A stretch of 22,551 nucleotides of DNA from Scatosoma sp045128055 (GCA_045128055.1 JBGVRC010000050.1:1-22551); one strand, 5' to 3'. Shown: positions 1-7,583, numbered from the stretch's first letter. Program-made: numbers and translations. Notes: a model not told the origin generated them from the letters alone.

Positions 1-310
1 ACATAACGCGACCGGGTTTTACGACTGCTACCCAGTATTCTACCGAACCTTTACCAGAACCCATACGCGTTTCAGCGGGCTTCTTCGTAATAGGCTTGTG
101 GGGGAAGATGTCAATCCATACCTTACCGCCACGCTTGATGAATCTCGTCATTGCGATACGGGCTGCTTCGATTTGGTTGGATTTGATCCAGCCAAGTTCT
201 TCGGATACAAGACCGTATTCGCCGTATGCGATTACGTTACCCTTCGTAGCCTTACCCTTCATCGTACCGCGATGTTGTCTACGTCTTTTTACTCTCTTGG
301 GAATTAACAT
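1..310 (-). CDS. rplP: 50S ribosomal protein L16 (partial, C-terminus outside window)
   Basis: Large-subunit protein that helps position tRNA at the A site. The first 103 codons are present; the 3' end runs off the left edge. The protein begins MLIPKRVKRRRQHRG and continues through the family segments GNVIAYGEYGL, SNQIEAARIAMTR and KVWIDIFPHKPITKKP to GKGSVEYWVAVVKPG, all typical of bacterial L16. The start ATG overlaps the rpsC stop codon by one base (TAATG), which points to translational coupling. Its place after rpsC is the standard S10-operon order; rpmC and rpsQ would be expected next, outside the window. Confidence 0.97.
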   Translation of the reverse strand, partial: MLIPKRVKRRRQHRGTMKGKATKGNVIAYGEYGLVSEELGWIKSNQIEAARIAMTRFIKRGGKVWIDIFPHKPITKKPAETRMGSGKGSVEYWVAVVKPGRVM

Positions 311-972
311 TACTGTTCGCCTCCTTGTGCCTTCTTAGCGCTCTTGATAACTTCGCCCTTGTAGATCCAGCACTTAACGCCGATCATACCGAACGTGGTG
401 TGCGCTTCAGCAAAGCCGTAATCGATATCTGCGCGAAGCGTTTGAAGGGGAATAGAACCTTCGTGATAGCTTTCGCTTCTTGCGATTTCAGCGCCGTCAA
501 GACGACCGCTTACCATCATTTTGATACCCTTTACGCCTGCTCTCATCGAGCGGCCGATAGCTTGCTTCATGCAACGTCTGAAAGACATACGCTTTTCAAG
601 CTGAGCAGCAACGCCTTCTGCTACGAGTTGCGCGTCGCAATCGGGCTTTCTTACTTCCGTAATGTTGATGCTGACTGCTTTGCCGTTCGTGAGCTTTGCA
701 AGGTCTTTCTTGATAACGTCTACTTCCGCGCCGCCTTTACCGATGATAACACCGGGACGAGCCGTGTAAATGCTTACAACGATTCTGGAAGCTGCTCTTT
801 CAATCAAAATCTTGCTGATTGCCGCTGCGTAGTACTTCTTCTTCAAGAACGTACGGATTACGTTGTCTTCTTTAAGGAATTTGGAGAATTCTTTTTTATC
901 TGCATACCAAGTGGTGTTCCAATCTTTGATAACGCCGACTCTTAAACCGTGAGGATTAACTTTCTGTCCCAT
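310..972 (-). CDS. rpsC: 30S ribosomal protein S3
   Basis: Small-subunit protein lining the mRNA entry tunnel. The 220-residue product starts with the canonical MGQKVNPHGLRVG. A type II KH domain is marked by GVIIGKGG near residues 74-81 (the GKGG loop contacts RNA). The C-terminal domain shows GRSMRAGVKGIKMMVSGRL and the basic, Glu-rich tail usual for the family. A GGAG ribosome binding site lies inside the end of rplV, and only one base separates the rplV stop from this ATG, so the two are probably coupled. Its stop overlaps the rplP start. Confidence 0.98.
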   Translation of the reverse strand: MGQKVNPHGLRVGVIKDWNTTWYADKKEFSKFLKEDNVIRTFLKKKYYAAAISKILIERAASRIVVSIYTARPGVIIGKGGAEVDVIKKDLAKLTNGKAVSINITEVRKPDCDAQLVAEGVAAQLEKRMSFRRCMKQAIGRSMRAGVKGIKMMVSGRLDGAEIARSESYHEGSIPLQTLRADIDYGFAEAHTTFGMIGVKCWIYKGEVIKSAKKAQGGEQ

Positions 973-973
973 G

Positions 974-1375
974 TTATACTTCTCCTTCCAATTTCTTTAC
1001 GTCCAAAATAACGGTGATATGGCTCGTTCTCTTCAAGATTGCGTGCCCTCTACCTTTCGATACAGGTTGCATTCTTTTAAGCATTTGACCGCCGTCTGCG
1101 AAGCATTCTGCTACGTAGAGATCGTTCTTATCCATACCCATGTTATTTTCTGCATTTGCCGCTGCGGACATAAGAACTTTCTTAACCGCAAGCGCGCTGC
1201 CGTTTACACTGTAATCGAGAATCGCTTTCGCTTCTTTGTAATCCTTTCCACGAATCAAAGCAAGTACCGTTCTTACTTTGTAAGGCGAAACTCTGATATA
1301 TTTAGCAACTGCGTAAGGGCGCTTTTCTCTTCTTTCTGCAACCCTTTCCGTCTTTTTCTTCATATTACTTGCCAT
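974..1375 (-). CDS. rplV: 50S ribosomal protein L22
   Basis: Large-subunit protein whose beta-hairpin lines the peptide exit tunnel. The 133-residue product has the L22 signature: KYIRVSPYKVRTVLALIRGK near the N-terminus, then ALAVKKVLMSAAANAENN and a C-terminal GRGHAILKRTSHITVIL hairpin. The chosen ATG (MASNMKKK) follows an AAAGGAG site by about ten bases. An internal Met at residue 5 is possible but further from that site. It sits between rpsS and rpsC in the conserved order. Confidence 0.97.
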   Translation of the reverse strand: MASNMKKKTERVAERREKRPYAVAKYIRVSPYKVRTVLALIRGKDYKEAKAILDYSVNGSALAVKKVLMSAAANAENNMGMDKNDLYVAECFADGGQMLKRMQPVSKGRGHAILKRTSHITVILDVKKLEGEV

Positions 1376-1398
1376 TATCTTTTATCTCCTTTCACCTA

Positions 1399-1671
1399 TT
1401 AGGGTTTGGTCGTTTTCGCCGTGTGGCCGTGGAAGGTTCTGGTAGGTGCGAACTCACCGAGCTTGCAGCCGATCATATCTTCCGTTACGTATACGGGAAC
1501 GTGCTTACGTCCGTCATATACAGCAATCGTGTGACCTACGAAATCGGGGAAAATGGTAGATGCTCTCGACCAGGTCTTAATAACTTTCTTTTCGTTCGCA
1601 GCGTTCATAGCCAAAATACGGCTCATGAGCTTCGCTTCGACGTAAGGTCCTTTCTTAACGCTTCTTGACAT
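1399..1671 (-). CDS. rpsS: 30S ribosomal protein S19
   Basis: Small-subunit head protein that contacts S13 and the A-site tRNA region. The 90-residue product is full length and starts MSRSVKKGPYVEAKL, followed by KTWSRASTIFPDFVGHTIAVYDGRKHVPVYVTEDMIGCKLGEF split over the central domain and a basic tail, FHGHTAKTTKP. A strong GGAGG site lies eight bases before the ATG. The gap to rplB is 15 bases, as expected inside one transcript. Confidence 0.97.
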   Translation of the reverse strand: MSRSVKKGPYVEAKLMSRILAMNAANEKKVIKTWSRASTIFPDFVGHTIAVYDGRKHVPVYVTEDMIGCKLGEFAPTRTFHGHTAKTTKP

Positions 1672-1686
1672 TTTTCAATCCTCCGA

Positions 1687-2517
1687 TTAGTTGATTCTCT
1701 TAAGAATGAACTTGTTGGTTGCATTCTTCTTCTTTCTCGTCTTATAGCCGAGAGCGGGTTTGCCCCAAGGGGTCAAAGGACCAGCGTGACCGATGGGAGA
1801 CTTACCTTCACCACCGCCGTGAGGGTGGTCAACAGGGTTCATAACCGAACCTCTTACTTCGGGTCTCAAACCAAGGTATCTTGCTTTACCTGCTTTACCA
1901 AGGGAAACGAGTTCGTGGTCAACGTTACCAACCTGACCGATGGTTGCGCGGCACTTCAAGAGAATGTATCTCATTTCGCCGCTGGGCATACGGATGGTTG
2001 CATACTTGCCTTCAACAGCCATGATTTGCGCGGAGATACCTGCGCTACGAGCAATCTGGCCGCCCTTGCCGGGGGTAAGTTCGATGTTGTGTACCATCGT
2101 ACCTACGGGGATGTTTTCAAGGGGAAGGGTGTTACCAACTTTGATGTCTGCATTAGGTCCGCTCATAACCTTGTCCCCTACGTTCAAACCAACGGGTGCA
2201 AGGATGTACGATTTAACGCCGTCAGCGTAAACCAAGAGCGCGATGTGCGCGCTACGGTTGGGGTCGTACTGAATGCTTTGAACCGTTGCGGGGATATCGT
2301 CCTTCAATCTCTTGAAGTCGATGATACGATACTTTCTGCGGTTACCGCCGCCGATGTGTCTCGTAGTGATTCTACCCATGTTGTTACGACCGCCGCTGTG
2401 GCGTTGGTCGTGCATAAGGGATCTTTCGGGCTTTGCGCCGGGCGTCAAGTCATCGTTGGTTAATACCGTTACGAAACGACGACCAGCCGACGTGGGTTTA
2501 TACGATTTAATAGCCAT
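1687..2517 (-). CDS. rplB: 50S ribosomal protein L2
   Basis: Large-subunit protein needed for subunit association and close to the peptidyl transferase centre. The 276-residue length is normal. The N-terminal region shows HSGGRNNMGRITTRHIGGG, the middle an OB/SH3-type RNA-binding core (PVGTMVHNIELTPGKGGQ), and the C-terminus the hallmark MNPVDHPHGGGEG loop with the conserved histidine, then the GYKTRKKK basic tail. The ribosome binding site GGAGGAG is ten bases upstream. It overlaps no neighbour; 18 bases separate it from rplW. Confidence 0.98.
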   Translation of the reverse strand: MAIKSYKPTSAGRRFVTVLTNDDLTPGAKPERSLMHDQRHSGGRNNMGRITTRHIGGGNRRKYRIIDFKRLKDDIPATVQSIQYDPNRSAHIALLVYADGVKSYILAPVGLNVGDKVMSGPNADIKVGNTLPLENIPVGTMVHNIELTPGKGGQIARSAGISAQIMAVEGKYATIRMPSGEMRYILLKCRATIGQVGNVDHELVSLGKAGKARYLGLRPEVRGSVMNPVDHPHGGGEGKSPIGHAGPLTPWGKPALGYKTRKKKNATNKFILKRIN

Positions 2518-2535
2518 TTTCTTTTTTCTCCTCCA

Positions 2536-2826
2536 TTAAGTCAAAGAATCGAAGAATTCGATGGACTTGCTATCCGCTTTAAGCGTAACAATCGCTTTTT
2601 TGCGGTCAGGCGTGTAACCTTCGTTTCTGCCCATTCTCTTCAATTTGCCCTTACGGGTAACGGTGTTTACGCTTGCAACCTTAACGCCGAAAAGCTTTTC
2701 AACCGCCAACTTGATTTCCGTCTTGTTCGCGTCGTTCTTTACGATGAACGTGTACTTCTTATCAGCGATACCGTCATAACCTTTTTCGGTAAGAACGGGT
2801 TTCAAAATGATATCTTCTGCAAACAT
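2536..2826 (-). CDS. rplW: 50S ribosomal protein L23
   Basis: Large-subunit protein at the tunnel exit, docking site for trigger factor and SRP. The 96-residue product begins with a typical ILKPVLTEKGY segment and contains FIVKNDANKTEIKLAVEKLF and VASVNTVTRKGKLKR, the conserved L23 core. The ATG overlaps the rplD stop by one base (TAATG), and AGGAGG sits about ten bases upstream inside the end of rplD, indicating coupled translation. Confidence 0.97.
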   Translation of the reverse strand: MFAEDIILKPVLTEKGYDGIADKKYTFIVKNDANKTEIKLAVEKLFGVKVASVNTVTRKGKLKRMGRNEGYTPDRKKAIVTLKADSKSIEFFDSLT

Positions 2827-3446
2827 TAGCCATTTACCTCCTGGAATTTCTCAACCGCAGCTTTCGTCATAACGATTTGCTTGTTGACAACCACTTCGTA
2901 CGTGCTGAGCTGCTCAAGGGGCAACGTAGCGATGCAAGGAAGGTTTGCCGCCGCGCGGATTACGTTTACGTCGTCGTTATCCATAACAACGAGCGCCTTG
3001 TTCAAACCGAGCGCCTTTGCAAACGCTGCCATTTCTTTCGTCTTAGGTGCGGAAACGCAAAGCTCGTCCACAACAACGAATTCGCCGTCAGCAACTTTCT
3101 TGGAAAGAGCGGACAAAAGCGCAGCTTTCTTTGCTTTTGCGTTCATCTTCTTGGAGAAGTCGCGGGATTTGGGTGCGAATACTACGCCGCCCTTAATCCA
3201 TTGAGGAGCGCGGATGGAGCCTTGACGAGCACGGCCCGTGCCTTTTTGTCTCCAAGGTTTGATACCGCCGCCGCGAACTTCCGTTCTCGTAAGCGTGGAT
3301 TTCGTGCCCTGTCTTTCGTTAGCAAGACGCGTTACGATTGCTTGATGAATCAACGGTTCGTTGTATTCTACTGCGAATACGTTATCGCTCAATTCGATGC
3401 TACCGACTTCGGAGCCTTTCATATTTAATACTTTAATAGCCGCCAT
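2826..3446 (-). CDS. rplD: 50S ribosomal protein L4
   Basis: Large-subunit protein with a loop reaching into the exit tunnel; in gamma-proteobacteria it is also the autogenous repressor of the S10 operon. The 206-residue product contains the loop signature (GGGIKPWRQKGTGRARQGS) and the downstream APQWIKGGVVFAPKSRDF. A GTG three codons upstream is in frame, but it directly abuts the AAGGAGA ribosome binding site, whereas the ATG of MAAIKVLNMKG lies ten bases from it, so the ATG is preferred. It is 14 bases from rplC. Whether this L4 controls the leader upstream of rpsJ is not known. Confidence 0.97.
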   Translation of the reverse strand: MAAIKVLNMKGSEVGSIELSDNVFAVEYNEPLIHQAIVTRLANERQGTKSTLTRTEVRGGGIKPWRQKGTGRARQGSIRAPQWIKGGVVFAPKSRDFSKKMNAKAKKAALLSALSKKVADGEFVVVDELCVSAPKTKEMAAFAKALGLNKALVVMDNDDVNVIRAAANLPCIATLPLEQLSTYEVVVNKQIVMTKAAVEKFQEVNG

Positions 3447-3460
3447 TGTCTTCACTCTCC

Positions 3461-4096
3461 TTATTTGCTCTTAACGCTGTCCGCAATGGTAACGATGCTA
3501 CCCTTGGGTCCGGGAATCGCACCCTTGATGAGGATTGCGTTTCTGTTCAAGTCTACGCGTACAACTTCGAGATTCTGAATCGTTACGTTGTCCACACCGT
3601 ATTGACCTGCGAGATGCTTGTTTTTGAAGACTCTCGAAGGGGAGCTGATGGGACCCATAGAACCAGGTTCTCTGTGCACGGGGCCAGTACCGTGGGTCAT
3701 CTTCAAGCGGTGTTGATTCCACTTTTTGATTACACCCGTGAAACCGTGACCTTTCGTCACGCCGGATACGTCTACTTTATCCCCTGCAGCGAACACGTCT
3801 GCTTTGAGTTCGTCGCCTACGTTGAAAGTTTCAGCATTTTCTACTCTGATTTCTTTCAATACCTTATGAGGTTTTACGCCAGCCTTTTTGAATTGACCGA
3901 GTTCGGGCTTCGTGAGCGCCTTTTCGTTTACTTCGATGAAGCCAAGCTTCAACGCTGCGTAACCGTCGTTTGCTACCGTCTTCACTTGAACGACGGGGCA
4001 AGGACCTGCCTCTACTACCGTGACGGGGATCATCTTCCCGTCTTCTGCAAAGATTTGGGTCATCCCAACTTTGCGACCGATGATTGCTTTATTCAT
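3461..4096 (-). CDS. rplC: 50S ribosomal protein L3
   Basis: Large-subunit protein assembled early near the 3' end of 23S rRNA. The 211-residue product opens with the conserved KAIIGRKVGMTQIFAEDG and ends with VRVDLNRNAILIKGAIPGPKG. The central extension that reaches the peptidyl transferase centre reads HREPGSMGPISSPSRVF followed by KNKHLAGQYG, instead of the Gln-containing GSIGQ..TPGRVFKGKKMAG form of E. coli; I regard the Ser-Pro-Ser form as Clostridia-like. AAGGAG lies 12 bases before the ATG. A 73-base gap separates it from rpsJ and shows only a weak hairpin. Confidence 0.97.
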   Translation of the reverse strand: MNKAIIGRKVGMTQIFAEDGKMIPVTVVEAGPCPVVQVKTVANDGYAALKLGFIEVNEKALTKPELGQFKKAGVKPHKVLKEIRVENAETFNVGDELKADVFAAGDKVDVSGVTKGHGFTGVIKKWNQHRLKMTHGTGPVHREPGSMGPISSPSRVFKNKHLAGQYGVDNVTIQNLEVVRVDLNRNAILIKGAIPGPKGSIVTIADSVKSK

Positions 4097-4169
4097 TGAT
4101 AAAGTTCACTCCTTATAGTTTTTTATTTCTCGAATACCTTTGAAAGTATTTCTCGGCAAAATTTGGTGA

Positions 4170-4469
4170 TTAGAGCTTAATCTTGATGTCAACGCCTGCG
4201 GGAAGGTGAATGGAATCAAGAAGCTTTGCGTTGGGGGAATAGATGTCGATGATTCTCTTATACGTTCTCATTTCGAACTGTTCGCGGGAATCCTTGTACT
4301 TGTGGGGGGAACGAAGGATCGTGATGATTTCTCTTTCCGTGGGAAGGGGAATGGGACCGCTGATCTTCGCGCCGCTCTTCTTCATCGTTTCAACGATACG
4401 GCTTGCCGCTTCGTCTACGAGTTCGTGGTCGTATGCCGCCAACTTAATTCTGATTTTTTGTACTGCCAT
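4170..4469 (-). CDS. rpsJ: 30S ribosomal protein S10
   Basis: First gene of the operon; small-subunit head protein, also the NusE antitermination factor. The 99-residue product carries the S10 signature: IRIKLAAYDHELVDEAA, GPIPLPTEREIITILRSPH, SREQFEMRTYKRIIDI and a C-terminal LPAGVDIKIKL. AGGAG lies seven bases before the ATG. Two promoters and a structured leader precede it (annotated separately), so this is the transcriptional entry point of the whole ribosomal protein block. Confidence 0.98.
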   Translation of the reverse strand: MAVQKIRIKLAAYDHELVDEAASRIVETMKKSGAKISGPIPLPTEREIITILRSPHKYKDSREQFEMRTYKRIIDIYSPNAKLLDSIHLPAGVDIKIKL

Positions 4470-4486
4470 GTTGTTACTCCTTTTAG

Positions 4487-4517
4487 TTTATACTAACAAT
4501 TTATTTTGCCGTGTCAA
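4487..4517 (-). promoter_or_regulatory. Proximal promoter of the S10 operon
   Basis: On the minus strand, TTGACA at 4512-4517 is followed by TAGTAT (4490-4495, 16-base spacer) or the overlapping TATAAA (4487-4492, 19-base spacer). Transcription from here would start about 15-20 bases before the rpsJ ATG, just upstream of the AAAAGGAG ribosome binding site, and so would bypass the structured leader. The call rests on sequence match alone. Confidence 0.55.
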
Positions 4518-4549
4518 CCTATCCGTGTGTATCGAGTCTTTTGCAAAAT

Positions 4550-4594
4550 AAAAACACTCATGTTTTTCCCGAGCGTTTTTTCGCAAAGCCTCGG
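4550..4594 (-). promoter_or_regulatory. Candidate transcription attenuator in the rpsJ leader
   Basis: On the minus strand, AAAAACGCTC (4571-4580) and GAGTGTTTTT (4550-4559) form a ten-base-pair stem (one G-U) with an 11-base loop, followed by ATTTT: a terminator-like hairpin between the distal promoter and rpsJ. The 5' arm can instead pair upstream, CCGAG with CTCGG (4569-4594, with an inner GCG/CGC), which would disrupt the terminator. Mutually exclusive structures of this sort are the usual layout of attenuation. The RNA fold is inferred by eye, not calculated. Confidence 0.5.
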
Positions 4595-4629
4595 TTAGTC
4601 GCAGGAATCGAGTTCCCACTTTTGTCAAC

Positions 4630-4679
4630 GGAAATTATCTGCCAAAGCGGCTTTAAGCCTTGGATTTACAGTAACTTCC
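4630..4679 (-). promoter_or_regulatory. Long stem-loop in the S10 operon leader
   Basis: In the RNA read from the minus strand, GGAAGTTA (4672-4679) pairs fully with TAATTTCC (4630-4637, one G-U). It is continued by CTG/CAG with a one-base bulge, then CCAA/TTGG and GGCT/AGCC around a TAA loop. This gives a 50-base hairpin with internal loops about 40 bases after the distal start site. Its elaboration suggests a protein- or ribosome-binding element, perhaps for an S10-operon ribosomal protein; the ligand is unknown. Confidence 0.5.
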
Positions 4680-4717
4680 CGTCTCAACCCATACACGCGT
4701 TTTTACACAGCCTAATT

Positions 4718-4747
4718 ATAATATCACATTCGTCAATACGGTGTCAA
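4718..4747 (-). promoter_or_regulatory. Distal promoter of the S10 operon
   Basis: A perfect -35 TTGACA (4742-4747) and a -10 TATTAT (4718-4723) are separated by 18 bases on the minus strand. The start would be near 4711, giving a leader of about 240 bases to the rpsJ ATG that contains the stem-loop and the attenuator-like hairpin. A second TTGACG inside the spacer is too close to the -10 to be used. Confidence 0.65.
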
Positions 4748-4896
4748 GCATTTGAACGCAATTTTTTTAAATTTTTTTAACTTTTTTTGGAAAAGATTTT
4801 CCCGACCTTTTATTCCCCTTTTTTAAAGAAAATATACCTGCCTTTTTACGCTTATTATTATATATAAATATATAGGAACGCGCGCGCGAGAAAAGC

Positions 4897-4923
4897 GCAA
4901 AGAAAAACGCCCTACCGAGCGTT
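4897..4923 (-). terminator. Intrinsic terminator after typA
   Basis: On the minus strand AACGCTC (4917-4923) and GGGCGTT (4906-4912) form a seven-base-pair stem with a GGTA loop, followed by a T-rich tail. It lies about 100 bases past the typA stop. The 4748-4896 stretch beyond it is AT-rich, with runs of T and a (CG)5 run at 4879-4888; I see no gene there. Confidence 0.7.
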
Positions 4924-5020
4924 CATCTATGCAAAACAAAACGAACAAAGCCGCGACGATTTCTACCGCGCGGGTATGTCATCGTCGGGCGCTCCGTTCT
5001 CATCAAAAAGCCAAACGCGC

Positions 5021-6853
5021 TTATTTGGCGTTCTTTTCTTTAAATCTCGCTTTCGCGCGAAGCTCGCTATCCAAAATACGCTTTCTGATACGCAAGGATT
5101 TGGGCGTAACTTCCAAAAGCTCGTCGTCGGCGATAAATTCTAAACATTCTTCCAAGCTCATCTTGCTTACGGGCACAAGCGTCAACGCGTCGTCGCTGCC
5201 CGAAGAACGGGTATTCGTCAAATGCTTGGTCTTACAAACGTTGACGTTGATATCGTCCGCAAGGTTGGTGTATCCAACGACCATGCCTTGGTACACGGGC
5301 GTACCGGGCGTGATAAACAAGTTTCCCCTGCCCTGCGCGTTAAACAACCCGTAGGTAACCGCTTCACCCGTTTCAAACGCCACAAGCGAACCGGTGTTTC
5401 TGCGTTGCATATCCCCTTTATACGGCTCGTAGGAGTAGAAAATAGTATTCATAATCCCTTGCCCCTTGGTATCCGTCAAAAACTCGCTCTTATAACCGAA
5501 CAAGCCGCGGGAAGGCACGGTAAATTCCAAACGCATACGCGTACCGATAGCCGTCATTTGCACAAGCGTACCCTTTCTGTTACCCATAGCGGAGAACACG
5601 GGCCCCGTCATATCTTCGGGTACGTCCGCAAGGAAACGCTCGATGGGCTCGTGACGAACGCCGTCAATATCCTTATACAATACCTTAGGCGTAGAAACTT
5701 GGAATTCATATCCTTCTCTACGCATCGTTTCAATCAAAATGGAAAGGTGCATTTCCCCCCTGCCGCAAACACGGAAGCTGTCCGCGTATTCAGTGTCGTT
5801 TACACGCAACGAAACGTCACGAAGCAGCTCTTTGTACAATCTATCGCGGAGCTGACGAGAAGTAACGAATTTCCCTTCCTTGCCCGCAAACGGGCTGTCG
5901 TTGACGGAGAAAGTCATCTCCACCGTCGGATCTTCGATTTTTACAAACTGCACGGGTTCTACCTTGGACGTTTCGCACACCGTATCTCCGATGCTCAAAC
6001 CGTCAATCCCCGAGAACATAACGATGTCCCCCGCCTGCGCGCGTTCTACCTGCACCCTTTCCAAGCCTTCGATTTGATAAAGGTTGGCAATTTTGCAGTT
6101 GGTACGCACTTTGTCAGGTTCATTATAATTACAAAGCACAACGGGCTCATTGGCGCGAATGACGCCGCGTTCAATTCTGCCAATCCCGATTCTGCCGACA
6201 AATTCGTTGTAGTCAATACACGAAACAAGAAGCTGACCAGGCCCTTCCACGTCCATTTCCATAGGCGGAATGGTTTGCAAAATGGTATCGAACAAGGGAT
6301 TGAGATTTTCTTCCTGCTTATCAGGCGTAAGCGAAGCCGTGCCCTGTCTGCCGCAGCAGTAAACGATAGGGCTTTCCAACTGCTCGTCCGTAGCGTCCAA
6401 ATCCATCATCAAAAGCTGCATTTCTTCTACGACTTCGGCAATACGCGCGTCGGGTCTATCCACTTTATTGATTACGATAATCGTTTTTAAACCCAAAGAC
6501 AACGCTTTTTGCATAACGAAACGGGTTTGGGGCAAAGGTCCTTCCGCCGAGTCCACAAGGATAATCGCGCCGTTTACCATCTTCAAAACGCGTTCCACTT
6601 CCCCCGAAAAGTCCGCGTGCCCGGGGGTGTCGATGATATTGATTTTTACGCCCTTATAATGCGCGGACGTGTTTTTCGCCAAAATGGTGATCCCGCGTTC
6701 TCTTTCCAAATCCCCGCTGTCCATAACGCGGTCTTGTACCTGCTGATTATCACGAAACACGCCGCCCTGCGCCAACATTTCATTGACGAGCGTGGTTTTG
6801 CCGTGGTCAACGTGCGCAATAATCGCTACGTTTCTTAAATCTTCTCTAATCAT
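5021..6853 (-). CDS. typA: Ribosome-associated translational GTPase TypA/BipA
   Basis: EF-G-like GTPase that binds the 70S ribosome and supports ribosome assembly and stress or cold growth. The 610-residue product has the G1 loop AHVDHGKTT near residues 13-21, the ERERGITI switch region, G3 DTPGHADF and G4 NKVDRPDAR, then EF-G-type domains II, III and V and the BipA C-terminal domain with RKGTLVQM, SRGLFGYKSEF and TKGQG. It ends in a basic tail. A TTG three codons upstream is possible; MIREDLRNVAIIAHVDHGK matches the family N-terminus better. The AAGGAG site is badly spaced for either (4 or 13 bases). It has its own promoter and terminator. Confidence 0.96.
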   Translation of the reverse strand: MIREDLRNVAIIAHVDHGKTTLVNEMLAQGGVFRDNQQVQDRVMDSGDLERERGITILAKNTSAHYKGVKINIIDTPGHADFSGEVERVLKMVNGAIILVDSAEGPLPQTRFVMQKALSLGLKTIIVINKVDRPDARIAEVVEEMQLLMMDLDATDEQLESPIVYCCGRQGTASLTPDKQEENLNPLFDTILQTIPPMEMDVEGPGQLLVSCIDYNEFVGRIGIGRIERGVIRANEPVVLCNYNEPDKVRTNCKIANLYQIEGLERVQVERAQAGDIVMFSGIDGLSIGDTVCETSKVEPVQFVKIEDPTVEMTFSVNDSPFAGKEGKFVTSRQLRDRLYKELLRDVSLRVNDTEYADSFRVCGRGEMHLSILIETMRREGYEFQVSTPKVLYKDIDGVRHEPIERFLADVPEDMTGPVFSAMGNRKGTLVQMTAIGTRMRLEFTVPSRGLFGYKSEFLTDTKGQGIMNTIFYSYEPYKGDMQRRNTGSLVAFETGEAVTYGLFNAQGRGNLFITPGTPVYQGMVVGYTNLADDINVNVCKTKHLTNTRSSGSDDALTLVPVSKMSLEECLEFIADDELLEVTPKSLRIRKRILDSELRAKARFKEKNAK

Positions 6854-6895
6854 ACTTTTCAAAACGCTCCTTACGTAAAACTTTTCAACTTTATC

Positions 6896-6924
6896 ATTTT
6901 AATACTTTTTTTAGAAATTGACAA
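6896..6924 (-). promoter_or_regulatory. typA promoter
   Basis: On the minus strand TTGTCA (6919-6924) and TAAAAT (6896-6901) are separated by 17 bases, about 43 bases upstream of the chosen typA ATG. It is placed between the folA terminator and typA, so typA appears to be transcribed separately from the folate operon. Confidence 0.65.
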
Positions 6925-6960
6925 GAAAATAGCGGCCGTTTACACAAAATTTTTATATAA

Positions 6961-7002
6961 AATATAAAAAATCTGCCAAGCAACCCTACTTAGCAGATTT
7001 TT
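6961..7002 (-). terminator. Intrinsic terminator after folA
   Basis: On the minus strand AAAAATCTGC (6993-7002) pairs with GCAGATTTTT (6967-6976), extended inward by TAAG/CTTG, and is followed by a T-rich tail. It begins eight bases past the folA stop and closes the TIGR04076-thyA-folA operon. Confidence 0.85.
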
Positions 7003-7009
7003 CAAACGT

Positions 7010-7510
7010 TTACAACGGCTTTACCGCCTTGTTTTCATATTTCGTAAACCGAATAACGTACCCATTATCGTCCAACGGCTCGCCTTCGTCCACACAAACG
7101 AAATCGGGGTGTTTATCCAAGTTCGGGAAGAACACTTCCGCCCCGCCAACCGCGTCCACCTTCGTTACGTACGCGCCGTGACAATAGGGAAGCAGCTCCT
7201 TATAGATTTCCCCGCCGCCGATTACGAAAATTTCTTCATTTTCCCGCTTTTTCAGCTCGTTTTTCAGCTCGTCATAGGAACGGACGATTATGCAGTCATC
7301 GCGTACCTGCCCCCTTGAAATCACGATATTTACTCGATTTTTAAGCGGTTTTTGATTGGGGAAAGAGCGCAAAGTGTTCCCCCCCATCACCACGACGTGA
7401 TTTAAGGTCGTTTCACGAAAAAATTTCATATCGCGGGGCAAAGAAAACATCATATCGTTCCCTTTTCCTATCCCCCATTCCTTGTCCGCATGTACGATTG
7501 CGTATATCAT
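7010..7510 (-). CDS. folA: Dihydrofolate reductase
   Basis: Reduces dihydrofolate to tetrahydrofolate with NADPH, regenerating the cofactor consumed by ThyA. The 166-residue product shows the family order: IVHADKEWGIGKGNDM (Met20-type loop), LPRD with the catalytic Asp27, VVMGGNTLRSFP (NADPH-binding, residues 40-51), NIVISR, and VIGGGEIYKELLP (residues 97-108). The start MIYAIV is chosen because AGGTG lies five bases upstream; an in-frame ATG eight codons earlier lacks such support. Codons for G67-Q-V-R-D71 contain one copy of the dispersed CGCGTACCTGCCCCC motif. It is last in an operon behind thyA. Confidence 0.95.
   Translation of the reverse strand: MIYAIVHADKEWGIGKGNDMMFSLPRDMKFFRETTLNHVVVMGGNTLRSFPNQKPLKNRVNIVISRGQVRDDCIIVRSYDELKNELKKRENEEIFVIGGGEIYKELLPYCHGAYVTKVDAVGGAEVFFPNLDKHPDFVCVDEGEPLDDNGYVIRFTKYENKAVKPL
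7300..7314 (+). repeat. Dispersed 15-base motif, copy 1 (inside folA)
   Basis: Exact match to CGCGTACCTGCCCCC on the plus strand, antisense to folA and falling in a loop-coding segment (G67 to R70). It is followed by TTGAAAT, resembling the TTGAA that follows copies 2 and 3. Confidence 0.6.
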
Positions 7511-7568
7511 TACTTCACCTATTTTTTCTTTCATAAACGGCAGCGAATAAAAGGGAAAACACTTTCAT

Positions 7569-7583
7569 CGCATACCTGCCCCC
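7569..7583 (+). repeat. Dispersed 15-base motif, copy 2 (thyA-folA gap)
   Basis: CGCATACCTGCCCCC, one mismatch from the consensus, in the 93-base gap between thyA and folA. Similarity to copy 3 extends about 18 bases further (TCA, then TTGAA, then TTTAT in register), so these two look like members of a longer intergenic repeat. Confidence 0.6.

Noticed and set aside
4515..4562. Possible 15-codon leader peptide starting in the attenuator loop
   Set aside because: The ribosome binding site is poor and the peptide has no runs of regulatory codons, so peptide-coupled attenuation is not supported.
4879..4888. (CG)5 alternating run, possible Z-DNA or tandem repeat
   Set aside because: Only ten bases long, next to AT-rich DNA, with no second copy.
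5222..6490. 422-residue open frame on the plus strand opposite typA
   Set aside because: It mirrors typA codon usage, has no ribosome binding site or family resemblance, and typA is certain.
7511..7534. Eight-codon N-terminal extension of folA
   Set aside because: AGGTG is five bases from the later ATG, and DHFRs start at the MIYAIV-like strand.
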